Assembly (NCBI GenBank): GCA_034440575.1
Contig: JAOTOL010001548.1
Coordinates: 1,027,501-1,091,500, forward strand
Direction of reading: 5' to 3'
Length of the DNA: 64,000 nucleotides
From: Imbricaverruca yamaguchii
Lineage: Eukaryota > Arthropoda > Thecostraca > Neoverrucidae
The position numbers and the translations under genes were made by a program. Below, piece by piece: positions 49,370-61,154 of the stretch; positions within the stretch are counted from its first letter, which is position 1, and every line of letters begins with the position of its first letter. The notes under the pieces were generated by a model that was not told the origin of the DNA, did not search any database, and saw only the letters and a program-made list of their open reading frames with translations.

Positions 49370-49692
49370 AATCTTGCCAATAGCGGACCCAGGAATTCCC
49401 ATCAGTTGGGGGGGGGGGGTACAATTATTCGAAATGCGCCTCGGGTGGGAAAATTTATTCGGCCGGGGAGGGTGTGGCTGCACCTGACCATATTGAAGGG
49501 GTGCCTTTTCTTCTTAATAGGACGCGTTTTCCTCAAAAGGTGTGTTTTGGCTGACAAATTTGCTGAGCGCGTGGAAGATAGAACTTGAGCCTTCATGAAG
49601 AGGCGCCATTCCCGGTCGGAGGAGCATCACCTTATCATGATAGTGCATGCTCCCTAATATCCTCACCCACTATATCCGCCCCTGAATCTAAC
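49370..49692. mobile_element. Short hAT-like MITE relic
   Basis: The element (49,378-49,684, 307 bp) starts CAATAGCGGACCCAGG and ends, read inwards on the minus strand, CAGGGGCGGATATAG, so its ends are inverted and related. It is flanked by 8-bp near-duplicates AATCTTGC (49,370-49,377) and AATCTAAC (49,685-49,692), six of eight identical. An 8-bp duplication and CAG..GCGGA ends fit the hAT superfamily. No transposase inside. Confidence 0.5.
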
Positions 49693-49916
49693 ATGCATTG
49701 TGCACAACGTACAGTCATAAAGTGTTGTGATCATCGCATCAAAGTGAAAACAAAGTCATGATGTCAACTCGTCATTTGAAGCCCTGCTCCAGTTGTAGCC
49801 AATTATATGGATGTGAGCCACATTTTCAAGTGTATTTTTCATACCAGTTGGAGTTTGCACGTGCAGCCTACTTGAAGCATGTTTGCAGGTAACGCCACAT
49901 TTGTTGCTACTCATTT

Positions 49917-49984
49917 ATTGCTCGCCATGAGCGCTAGGTGATCCCCATGGCCCTGGACCCCAAATAACGAACCAATCAACCAAC
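49917..49984 (+). mobile_element. Diverged (AACC)-tailed retroposon, possible copy 6
   Basis: The plus strand reads GAGCGCTAGGTGATCCCC, then ACCCCAAATAACGAACCAAT and CAACCAAC. The tail and its CCCAAATAAC lead-in match the family in the opposite orientation to the other five; the inner part is diverged and no clear target duplication is left. Confidence 0.4.
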
Positions 49985-51035
49985 ATATTATTGATCCCCA
50001 CATTTTTGACATATCCATAAAGAAAGCCTTGTCATTTTTCTTTTGCAGATTCATGACTGACCATCCTGTGAAGAATCTGAAGTGGTACATCCTCCCCAAC
50101 AACTAAGTCCACCAACAATGGAGAGGCAAATGACCACATGTGGTATCAAAGCATCAGGAGAGCAACTTGCGCTCCAATATGTTAAAATAGTCATCGGGGG
50201 CACTGGCTTCAAGTCCATCGACTTACATTTTCTTCATTGGCCAACCTTGTCCAACCCTTTGAAGAAGCAAGCTCCCAACCGCCAGGTAGGCTTTACAACA
50301 CTAGTTTGCACGCACACAAAACCATCAAGCAAGAAAAAAGCGGCAAAAGCGGCTGCATAGAACATCTTAGGTACGGTTCTGGGATATCAAGAGTGTAACT
50401 CGATGGTAGTATATAAAGAACCTCGATATGTTGTGGAATGAATGGCGGATGAATGAATACAAAGAAACTATAGTGCTGTAGTTAACTCGGCTCTCTCCTC
50501 GTAATCGCCCAGTGGAAACTATGCATACGTCATGCATTGAGGTTCATTAGTTGGCTTACCATACCTACAATGCGTCACGTCGCCATGCGAAAACTTCTCA
50601 ATTACTATGGAAGCTGAAATGTGCATAAGCTCCGTGCTCGATCCTTATAAAAGAAAACATACAATTGTTTAAATAATATGATAAACCTGCTGAAGCTATA
50701 ACTCTTCACACTTTTGTCAAAATGAACTTAACTCATGGTCATATATGGACTTATACCCATGCCGACAAAGCAGGGCATTGCAACTGAATGCTGCATCTGA
50801 AAATTTTTGTTGAGGTGGCCACAGGGTAAGATAAAATGTTATGTGGTGTAGATAAAGGCATAGTCGGAGTCCATACGCCATAGTGGACAGCCTTCTCCCC
50901 ATCCTCCTCCTTCAGGTGGAAAAGACGCCAGACCCGCGCCTGGTGGGGGTGACCCCATACACCCCTCCCCCGCCCTTTCCTTCCGGTGGGGAAGACGTCA
51001 GACCCCCGCCTGGTGGGCGGGCTTCATACACCTCT
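49985..51035. other. Sequence without a recognisable gene
   Basis: A 92-codon plus frame at 50,082-50,360 ends in a Lys/Ala-rich tail (SSKKKAAKAAA) but is otherwise unrecognised. AT-rich to 50.88 kb. Confidence 0.35.
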
Positions 51036-51039
51036 CCCC

Positions 51040-51325
51040 CTTCCTCTCGGTGGGGAATGCGCTGGACTCCCGCCTGGTGGACGGACCTCACACACCTCTC
51101 CCCCTTCCTTCCGGTGGGGAATGCGCTGGACCCCCGCCTGGTGGACGGACCTCATACACCTCTCCCCCTTCCTCTCGGTGGGGAATGCGCTGGACCCCCG
51201 CCTGGTGGGCGGGCTTCATACACCTCTCCCCCTTCCTCTCGGTGGGGAATGCGCTGGACTCCCGCCTGGTGGACGGACCTCACACACCTCTCCCCCTTCC
51301 TTCCGGTGGGGAACACGCTGGACCC
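51040..51325 (+). repeat. 64-bp minisatellite
   Basis: Four to five copies of GGTGGGGAATGCGCTGGACT, CCCGCCTGGTGGACGGACCT, CACACACCTCTCCCCCTTCC. Confidence 0.93.
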
Positions 51326-52112
<787 letters not shown>

Positions 52113-52900
52113 TCTCTGTGTTCACGAAGTTTGTAGGGGTGCGTCCCCCATATCCTCTCAGTAGTGCGACTCATGAAGCTTCAGCACCAAAAATAAAAAT
52201 ATCGGGTGCTCGAAGGTTATGGGAATGATGCACACTTGCCATACCACGCACAGACGCAAGTGTCGCATTAATAAAATATTGTTCAGGATCTATTCCCTCA
52301 TCCAGTTGTGGTAAGTTCCATGCCGTAAATTATAGTGCTGCAATCCCACATCTCCCTGCTCTGAATATACTCAATAATTAATCGAACCGACCGGTATTTA
52401 TAGCTGCCAGGCCCGCCATCCGTGACAACCACCACGCTGCTGGCAATCCAACTAGCCATCGCACGCAGTCGTCCCATACGGAACAAACGAAGCTATCGTG
52501 TGCGCTGCCTTTATTGGCCACCACTCCAAGTGCTCTACTGGGTCGCCACAAAGTCTTCCCTACACCACCTTCACACCCAGAGGCGGATCCAGTCAGGTCA
52601 TGGGCCTTGCCCTTTTCCCCTCTCGCCCTTCCTGAGGAACCTGGAGTCATACTGCTGATGTAAGCCCAGAAGAAACCCATGGCATAATGTCGTGTCATTA
52701 AAGAAGTATTCACGTCAAGAACGCTGCACAGATTGAAGAGTGCACTGGCATTTTCTAAAAGAAACTCGAAAATGCAACTCCAATTTCGTCGGCACGTCCG
52801 CTCGATGTGCAACTCATCAGTGTGGAAGACAACATTTAACAAGATCCCTTGACCCGCTCCTGACTCTCTACCTGTGAACAAAACAACTGACTCAGGACTC
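52113..52900. other. Sequence without a supported gene
   Basis: AGAGGCGGATCCAG (52,571) resembles a transposon end but has no partner. Confidence 0.35.
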
Positions 52901-52904
52901 GCAC

Positions 52905-53278
52905 CCCGTGTGGACGCTGTCCTGGCGGACGCTGTCCTGGCGGACGCTGTCCTGGCGGACGCTGTCCTGGCGGACGCTGTCCTGGCGGACGCTGTCCTGG
53001 CGGACGCTGTCCTGGCGGACGCTGTCCCGGCGGACGCTGTCCCGGCGGGCGCTGTCCCGGCGGGCGCTGTCTTGGCGGACGCTGTCCTGGCGGACGCCGT
53101 CCTGGCGGACGCTGTTCCGGCGGACGCTGTCCCGGCGGACGCTGTCCTGGCGGACGCTGTCCTGGAGGACGCTGTCCTAGCGGACGCTGTCCCGGCGGAC
53201 GCTGTCCTGGCGGACGCTGTCCTAGCGGACGCTGTCCCGGCGGACGCTGTCCTGGCGCACACTGTCCTGGCGGACGCG
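52905..53278 (+). repeat. 15-bp minisatellite
   Basis: About 25 copies of CTGTCCTGGCGGACG with C/T and A/G variants. As 15 is a multiple of three, all open frames here are five-residue repeats, and long frames over it (up to about 400 codons on the minus strand) are artefacts. Confidence 0.97.
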
Positions 53279-54153
53279 TGAGACAGGCGGGAGGAGGGGA
53301 GGGGGGTGCCGTGTCGGTTCCGCCGGTCGGCCGAGCCTCGTTGCGGTGCGATCGGCCGGCGCCGGAGACACTGAAGCCGCAGCCAGGCTCTATCAAGCCA
53401 CTGAAGCGGCGAGGCGGCGGGTCGCACGGCTGAGTGTGCCGGACTGCCGGCCACCGGGACGTCGCAGAGCGTGGAGCAGCGGTACAGGCTCGGCCGGACC
53501 GACCTGGTGGGCGCCGACTGCTGTGCTCTGTCTACCGGCGATTGTGACGGGCCGTTTGTCAGCTGCAGAACGCCTAGCCAACCATGCCGCTGGCCTCGTT
53601 TTTTTCTTGACAAAAACTACGTTTGGAAACCGAACGCCAATGACGTCGTTTGGTACCGGTCACCATAGTATAGGTAACACCAACGATGACAGAACCGTCA
53701 TGCACAGATGTCGCGAGGTGAATTGTGAAATAATTATTTGAAAGGAAGTCGATCAACAAAAAGGCATTTCCTTCCTCGAATGCATGTAAGATGCGAAGCA
53801 AGCGCAAAGACAATGTTCGCTACGAAAGTTGTTTGGTTCTTGATAAGCTCAGTGACCTTCTTTCTCTTGGAAAGACACGACAGTAAACACGAGATGGCGA
53901 TGGCATGCGCATTTTCTGTGGGCTACCGTTGAGGTTCATCACCGGCCCAGAGCTGGTAGCAGGGCTGCCCTGCCCGCCCAGGCCTGCGGCACCCATGGCG
54001 CCTACTACTGGTTGGTACTAAGCGCACGACCAAATAAATGTTTGAAAAACAACGTCTTGTACTGACCGGTCACCATAAAGTCTGTAATGTTGAACACCTT
54101 TTCTGGATCAGGTAAGCGTCCGTTTATATGTGGCATAATTAGACATGCAAATG

Positions 54154-54184
<31 letters not shown>

Positions 54185-55119
54185 TTATATATGTAAGTAA
54201 TTTCGGAACTTGCTATTGGAACTAGCAGCTGATCGGGCCTTTGCTAGGAACTATAGATGCATACCATTATTCAGGTGAATATGAGTCACCTAGGTTTATC
54301 CATCTAGATAAATGTGTGTGCAATGTTTTTCTAGCTGTGCTGTGCTTGGCCTTTTCGTAAGTGTTAGGAAGTCTAAGAATTACATCCCCAATAGCATGTA
54401 GTATTTAACACTACTCTAACATACAGTGACATAAATGAAGGTGCATTCAGTAAATGCTTTTTCCAAAACTTTTCCAAACACCAAGCGTTGCTTCATGTTT
54501 GAAACAGTTAGCATTTGCTAATTATCATTGCGCCATCGAAATTGGTGCTGGTTTAGTGCAAAAGGAGCAGATCTGCATAGCCACTAACCACACATAGACA
54601 TAGATCGACATATAATAGATTAGCATAGATAAGTTGTAGTTGGATAGGTTATCGAAAGTGTTATGACTAAGATGTTCCTGGTAATTCTTGTAATGTTAAC
54701 ACAGGTGACGGCACTGGCTTTCAGGGGTCCATTGTCCTTCGCAATCAGGAAGGTCAATTCCAAGGCCAACTGCAGGTTGCTAAAGCATCCCATTTACAGC
54801 ATATATGGCTGATAAATTTGTATTCAAATGAGCCAATCCAAAAGGAACCGCCTCATTTGCTTCCCGTCATTGAAGACCAGTCATTAGCCTGCGGACATGC
54901 AACGCACTTGGAGTTTACGGCGCACATTTCTCTTGAACTCCGCGCAAGGCGAGCGTCAAGGTACGCCCCCGACCGCGAGAGCGCAGTCAAAACAGCGGCT
55001 AGTGACGCACAATTCAAGGTCACGGCCGACAGGCTTTATTCACTGTCGAGCAACGCAGCCACCAACCGCGGGTGTTGCGTCAGAGAGGCCTGTCGATCAC
55101 GCCGAGACGGCCTGAGTCG
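53279..55119. other. Sequence without a supported gene
   Basis: GC-rich to 53.6 kb, then AT-rich with a short (TA)n at 54,154-54,180. Nothing recognised. Confidence 0.4.
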
Positions 55120-56240
55120 GCCGACGTCGTCACCTCCCGCCACCCGTCACAGAGGACTGCTCGTCACCTCCCCGCCACCCGTCACAAGGACTGTCCGTCG
55201 TCACCTCTCCCGCCGCCCGTCACAGAGGACTGTTCGGCGTCACCTCCCGCCACCCACTACAGAGGGCTGGCCGGTATCGTCTTCCCACCACCCGTCACAG
55301 AGGACTGTCCGTCGTCACCTCTCCCACCACCCGTCACAGAGGCCTGTCGATCACGCCGAGACGGCCTGAGTCGGCCGACGTCGTCACCTCCCGCCGCCCG
55401 TCACAGAGGACTGTCCGTCGTCACCTCTCCCACCACCCGTCACATAGGACTGTCCGGCGTAACCTCCCCGCCGCCCGTCACAGAGGACTGTTCGGCGTAA
55501 CCTCTCCCGCCACCCGTCACAGAGGGCTGTCCGTCGTCACCTCCCCGCCACCCGTCACATAGGACTGTCCGGCGTAACCTCCCCGCCGCCCGTCACAGAG
55601 GACTGTTCGGCGTAACCTCCCCGCCGCCCGTCACAGAGGACTGTTCGGCGTCACCTCCCGCCACCCACTACAGAGGGCTGGCCGGTATCATCTTCCCACC
55701 ACCCGTCACAGAGGACTGTCCGTCATCACCTCTCCCACCACCCGTCACAGAGGGCTGTCAGGCGTTATCTCTCCAGCCACCCGTCACAGAGGGCTGGCCG
55801 GTATCACATCCCCGCCACCCGTCACAGAGGGCTGTCAGGCGTTACCTCTCCAGCCACCCGTCACAGAGGGCTGGCCGGTATCACCTTCCCACCACCCGTC
55901 ACAGAGGGCTGTCAGGCGTTACCTCTCCAGCCACCCATCACAGAGGGCTGGCCGGTATCACCTTCCCACCACCCGTCACAGAGGGCTGTTCGGCGTCACC
56001 TCACGCCACCCGTCACAGAGGGCTGGCCGGTATCACCTTCCCACCACCCGTCACATAGGACTGGCCGGTATCACCTTCCCACCACCCGTCACAGAGGGCT
56101 GTTCGGCGTCACCTCCCGCCACCCGTCACATAGGACTGGTCGGTATCACCTTCCCACCACCCGTCACAGAGGGCTGTCAGGCGTCACCTCCCCGCTACCC
56201 GTCACAGAGGGCTGTCCGGCGTAACCTCCCCGCCGCCCGT
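55120..56240 (+). repeat. 37-39-bp minisatellite
   Basis: About 28 copies of CACCCGTCACAGAGG then A/GCTGTCCGGCGTCACCTCCC. A 66-bp block (CCTGTCGATCACGCCGAGAC) is also present twice (55,088 and 55,342). Confidence 0.93.
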
Positions 56241-57160
56241 TCGCAATCTGCACCAAGACGGTGCAGAAGCCGACAGTTGTAGTCAGCGTGGTCATTTGTG
56301 ACGCAGCCATCGTCGTTCGACCGGCCGATCGACCTTGCTGCCGCGGAGACAGCGCCGACCTTGCTCGAGAGTGGCCACAGTCAGTGGGACCGAAGGGGAC
56401 ATCCAGTCCGGGTGTGTCAGCTCGTGGACGCTTGACGTGGCCGGACGCGCCGCCGATGACAGTGCTGGCGCGATCTGTCAGTCAGCCACAATGGGGCCGT
56501 CCCCGCTTCAGGTGTACGGCGATTGTCATGCACAGCCAAGGTCCTGTCGTGCGGTTTCCCAACACAGAGTCAGAGAGTGTGGCTCCCCGCTTTTTCGCAT
56601 CACCGACGAGAAAACCATGCGATGATGCTGATGGGAGAAATTGCTTGGCTCGTTCTATCCTAAATCCTCGCCCTGTCTCTTAACGTATTGCACAGTGTCT
56701 GACCACTGCACAGCACTGCGCCTGGAATGCAACCCTGCGACTATTGCAGCAGAATTCCACGCTGATCCACCTATCGATTAGTCCACGATCGCGCCTCCGT
56801 TCGTCGGGTGTTGCGCGCCGAGTGATGCTGTCGCCGGCCAAGGCCAGACGGCGCTCAGCTCCTCTGTTCGAGTAAACCGGTCGGCCAATGCAAGCTATGT
56901 CAAGCCGCCATCCACTGTCACCTGTGAAGGAATAATTCATGAACGTGTTGCTCCATTTAGAGCCGGCGATCTATCGCATCAGTCATGGGTCATGGCTCAC
57001 GTATTACACGTATTGGATTGCGGGGTTCGGAGCATTACCCGCGCTGACACGACTCGAAGGCAGCGCCGTCTCCTGTCCAGGGGAAAATTTTGTGTGCTGG
57101 CGGTGACATGTGTCCCTGCTGACAGTCTGCAGTGTCACCTGTCTCAGCTAACAGTCTGCA
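56241..57160. other. GC-rich sequence without a supported gene
   Basis: Open plus frames in two phases (56.26-56.68 kb) have no recognisable content. Confidence 0.4.
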
Positions 57161-57164
57161 ATGT

Positions 57165-57440
57165 CGCCTACTCCGGGCGGCAGTCTGCGTGGTTTCACCT
57201 ACTCCGGGCGGCAGTCTGCGTGGTTTCACCTACTCCGGGCGGCAGTCTGCGTGGTTTCACCTACTCCGGGCGACAGTCTGTGTGCAGTGATGCCTACATC
57301 GGGTGGCAGTCTGCGTGGTTTCATCTGTTCTGGGCGAATCTGTGTGCAGTGATGCCTACATCGGGTGGCAGTCTGCGTGGTTTCATCTACTCTGGGCGAG
57401 TCTGCGTGCAGTGATGCCTACTCCGGGCCACAGTCTGTGT
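57165..57440 (+). repeat. 31-bp minisatellite
   Basis: GGCAGTCTGCGTGGTTTCAC then CTACTCCGGGC, with variants that have CAGTGATGCCTACATCGGGT. Confidence 0.92.
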
Positions 57441-57689
57441 GCAGTGGCGCCGCGGCGGGCCCGACGATAGGCCGTACTGCCTGCTCCGTGGATATGTGGG
57501 AAGCGCGACCTGCCCCACCTGCCAGCGTTCCGCTGCTGGCCAGCATGCTCGCTGAGTCTCAGCGAATCTAAGTGGACCGGCGTCACACTGCTATCGGCGC
57601 GCGTTCACACAACACGGACTTTCGTCAGCAAGCCCGGGGCACACCGTCAGCGCCGGTGGCCAGCAGCGCCAGCAACCAGCTCGAGCTGT

Positions 57690-58385
57690 GATCCGTACAT
57701 GTCGTCCCGCTACATCAGCCCGAGACGGTGACTCACTATGACCCACACATGTCGTCCCGCTACCGAGACGGTGACTCACTGTGACCCACACATGTCATCC
57801 CTCCACATCAGCCCGAGACAGTGACTCACTATGACCCACACATGTCATCCCTCCACATCAGCCCGAGACGGTGACTCACTATAACTCACACATATTTCCC
57901 CTCCACTGGCGTGACTCACTGTGACCCACACATGTCGTCCCTCTACATCAGCCCGAGACGGTGACTCACTGTGACCCACACATGTCATCCCTCCACATCA
58001 GCCCGAGACGGTGACTCACTATGACCCACACATGTCGTCCCGCTACATCAGCCCGAGACGGTGACTCACTGTGACCCACACATGTCATCCCTCTACATCA
58101 GCCCGAGATGGTGAGTCACTATGACCCACACATGTCATCCCTCTACATCAGCCCGAGGCGGTGACTCACTGTGACCCACACATGTCGTCCCTCCACATCA
58201 GCCCGAGACAGTGACTCACTGTGACCCACACATGTCGTCCCTCCACATCAGCCCGAGATGGTGAGTCACTATGACCCACACATGTCATCCCGCTACATCA
58301 GCCCGAGACGGTGACTCAGTGTGACCCGCACATGTCATCCCGCTACATCAGCCCGAGACGGTGACTCACTGTGACCCACACATCC
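57690..58385 (+). repeat. 50-bp minisatellite
   Basis: About 14 copies of GTGACTCACTATGACCCACA, CATGTCATCCCTCCACATCA, GCCCGAGACG. Confidence 0.95.
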
Positions 58386-58587
58386 GTTATATCATCACAT
58401 CAATCATGCAGGCTCGTGTCTGTCAAGCGAGTGGCAGTGGGACAGGCGCTCGGCAACCTTCCCAGCCGTTGTTTGCAGTAGACATTGGATCAGTGCAAGC
58501 AGAATCGACTCGGCACTGGTCATGCTGTCAAGGACGTGCCGTGTGTCCTTACTGTGCAATGCACAGGGTCGGTCGCGATGTGGTACG

Positions 58588-59765
58588 GAGGTCATCACGG
58601 AGCCACACTGTCTACAGAGGCCAACACGGAGCCACACTGCCTACAGAGGCCAACACGGAGCCACACTGTCTACAGAGGCCAACACGGAGCCACACTGCCT
58701 ACAGAGGCCAACACGGAGCCACACTGTCTACAGAGGCCATCACGGAGCCACACTGCCTACAGAGGCCATCACGGAGCCACACTGTCTACAGAGGCCAACA
58801 CGGAGCCACACTGCCTACAGAGGCTAACACGGAGCCACACTGTCTACAGAGGCCATCACGGAGCCACACTGTCTACAGAGGCCATCACGGAGCCACGCTG
58901 CCTTCAGAGGTCAACACGGAGCCACACTGTCTACAGAGGCCAACACGGAGCCACACTGTCTACAGGGCCAACACGGAGCCACACTGCCTTCAGAGGTCAA
59001 CACGGAGCCACACTGTCTACAGAGGCCAACACGGAGCCACACTGCCTACAGAGGTCAACACGGAGCCACACTGTCTACAGAGGCCAACATGGAGCCACGC
59101 TGCCTTCAGAGGTCAACACGGAGCCACACTGTCTACAGATGCCAACACGGAGCCACACTGTCTACAGAGGCCAACACGGAGCCACGCTGCCTTCAGAGGT
59201 CAACACGGAGCCACACTGCCTACAGAGGTCAACACGGAGCCACACTGCCTACAGAGGCCAACATGGAGCCACGCTGCCTTCAGAGGTCAACACGGAGCCA
59301 CACTGTCTACAGAGGCCAACACGGAGTCACACTGTCTACAGAGGCCAACACGGAGCCACGCTGCCTTCAGAGGTCAACACGGAGCCACACTGTCTACAGA
59401 GGCCAACACGGAGCCACACTGCCTACAGAGGCCAACATGGAGCCACGCTGCCTTCAGAGGTAAACACGGAGCCACACTGTCTACAGAGGCCAACACGGAG
59501 CCACACTGCCTTCAGAGGTCAACACGGAGCCACACTGCCTTCAGAGGTCAACACGGAGCCACACTGCCTTCAGAGGTCAACACGGAGCCACACTGTCTAC
59601 AGGGCCAACACGGAGCCACACTGTCTACAGAGGCCAACACGGAGCCACACTGTCTACAGAGGCCAACACGGAGCCACGCTGCCTTCAGAGGTCAACACGG
59701 AGCCACACTGTCTACAGGGCCAACACTGCCACGCTGCCTTCAGAGGTCAACACGGAGCCACACTG
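58588..59765 (+). repeat. 29-bp minisatellite
   Basis: About 40 copies of GGCCAACACGGAGCCACACT then GTCTACAGA. Main variants are CTGTCTACAGAGGCC, CTGCCTACAGAGGCC and CTGCCTTCAGAGGTC, in changing order. Confidence 0.97.
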
Positions 59766-59824
59766 AGCACCGGGCAGAGTGCACTGTGTGCACCGCAACC
59801 GGCAGTGGCGGCCAGTTGGTGTCC

Positions 59825-60410
59825 GCTGTGCTGGTGCAGTGGTCAGTTGTCGGTGTCCGCTGTGCTGGTGCAGTGGACAGTTGTCGGTGTCCGCTGTGCT
59901 GGTGCTGTGGTCAGTTGTCGGTGTCCGCTGTATTGGCACCAGCGGCCAGTTGTCGGTGTCCGCTGTACTGGCACCAGCGGCCAGTTGTCGGTGTCCGCTG
60001 TATTGTCACCAGCGGCCAGTTGTCGGTGTCCGCTGTACTGGCAGCGGGGGCTAGTTGTCGGTGTCCGCTGTGCTGGTGCAGCGGCCAGTTGTCGGTGTCG
60101 ACTGTATTGGCACCAGCGGCCAGTTGTCGGTGTCCGCTGTACTGGCACCAGCGGCCAGTTGTCGGTGTCCGCTGTACTGGCACCAGCGGCCAGTTGTCGG
60201 TGTGTCGGTGTCCGCTGTGCTGGTGCGGCGGCCAGTTGTCGGTGTCCGCTGTATCGGCACCAGCGGCCAGTTGTCGATGTGTCGGTGTCCGCTGTAGTGG
60301 TGCGGCGGCCAGTTGTCGGTGTCCGCTGTATCGGCACCAGCGGCCAGTTGTCGGTGTCAGCTGTACTGGCACCAGCGGCCAGTTGTCGATGTGTCGGTGT
60401 CCGGTCACTA
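59825..60410 (+). repeat. 35-bp minisatellite
   Basis: About 16 copies of GGCCAGTTGTCGGTGTCCGC then TGTACTGGCACCAGC, some lengthened by GTGTCGGT. Confidence 0.95.
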
Positions 60411-60699
60411 GCAGCGGCACGCCGAGTTTCGGTCCGCCGTGCCGCCTCTCAGATAGAGTTTCCTCGTGTTTTGCCGGCGCTCGGCGGTTTGGTGAAGGTT
60501 CAGTTTGTGTGCGAAGGTCACAGGATCTACCGGTGGGTGGGTGCGGTCTGCCGGGTCGCCACATCTCCAGAGACGCTGTGCCAGGCAACTGTCAGTCGGC
60601 GTACATCCAGAGGCGGATGTCGACAGTGGAGCCAAAGAAGGCCGGCCAGCCACAGCCGGAAAGCAGTCAGGCGCCGACCTGTTCCTGGCCGGCAACGTT

Positions 60700-60950
60700 G
60701 GCCGCCGCTGCGCGTGAGCGCAGGAAGTGGCTGGGAGCGTCGGAAGTGGCCGTCGCTGCGCGTGAGCGCAGGAAGTGGCTGGGAGCGTCGGAAGTGGCCG
60801 TCGCTGCGCGTGAGCGCAGGAAGTGGCTGGGAGCGTCGGAAGTGGCCGTCGCTGCGCGTGAGCGCAGGAAGTGGCTGGGAGCGTCGGAAGTGGCCGTCGC
60901 TGCGCGTGAGCGCAGGAAGTGGCTGGGAGCGTCGGAAGTGGCCGTCGCGT
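60700..60950 (+). repeat. 48-bp minisatellite
   Basis: Five near-identical copies of GTGGCCGTCGCTGCGCGTGA, GCGCAGGAAGTGGCTGGGAG, CGTCGGAA. Confidence 0.97.
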
Positions 60951-60965
60951 CGCAGGGCCCTTCAC

Positions 60966-61153
60966 CACAGTAAGCCATGGACAGTGCATACTGGGTGGCA
61001 TTGGCGAAGGATTTGCTGGCACGGTCGGCAGCTCGGTGGTGCCCGGAATGTCCATCCGGCTGGCAACTCGGCCGCTCGTGCCCACAGGCATGCCGGTTGC
61101 GGTATGAATGACTGTGATGGGTCTCGTCCGAGTCCGGTACACGAACACCGGCC
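60966..61153 (-). CDS. Possible exon, unrecognised
   Basis: The minus frame reads FVYRTRTRPITVIHTATGMP, VGTSGRVASRMDIPGTTELP, TVPANPSPMPPSMHCPWLTV before a candidate donor GTGAAG (60,965). The text is protein-like, with G or C in most third positions, and possible acceptors lie just upstream. A plus frame is also open here, and I recognise no family. Confidence 0.25.
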
Positions 61154-61154
61154 A

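Noticed and set aside
52378..53613. 411-codon minus-strand open frame
   Set aside because: Its middle is the 15-bp array; the flanks have no recognisable content or splice support.
55120..56240. CRISPR-like regular repeats
   Set aside because: Units are contiguous tandem copies without unique spacers, in a eukaryotic sequence.
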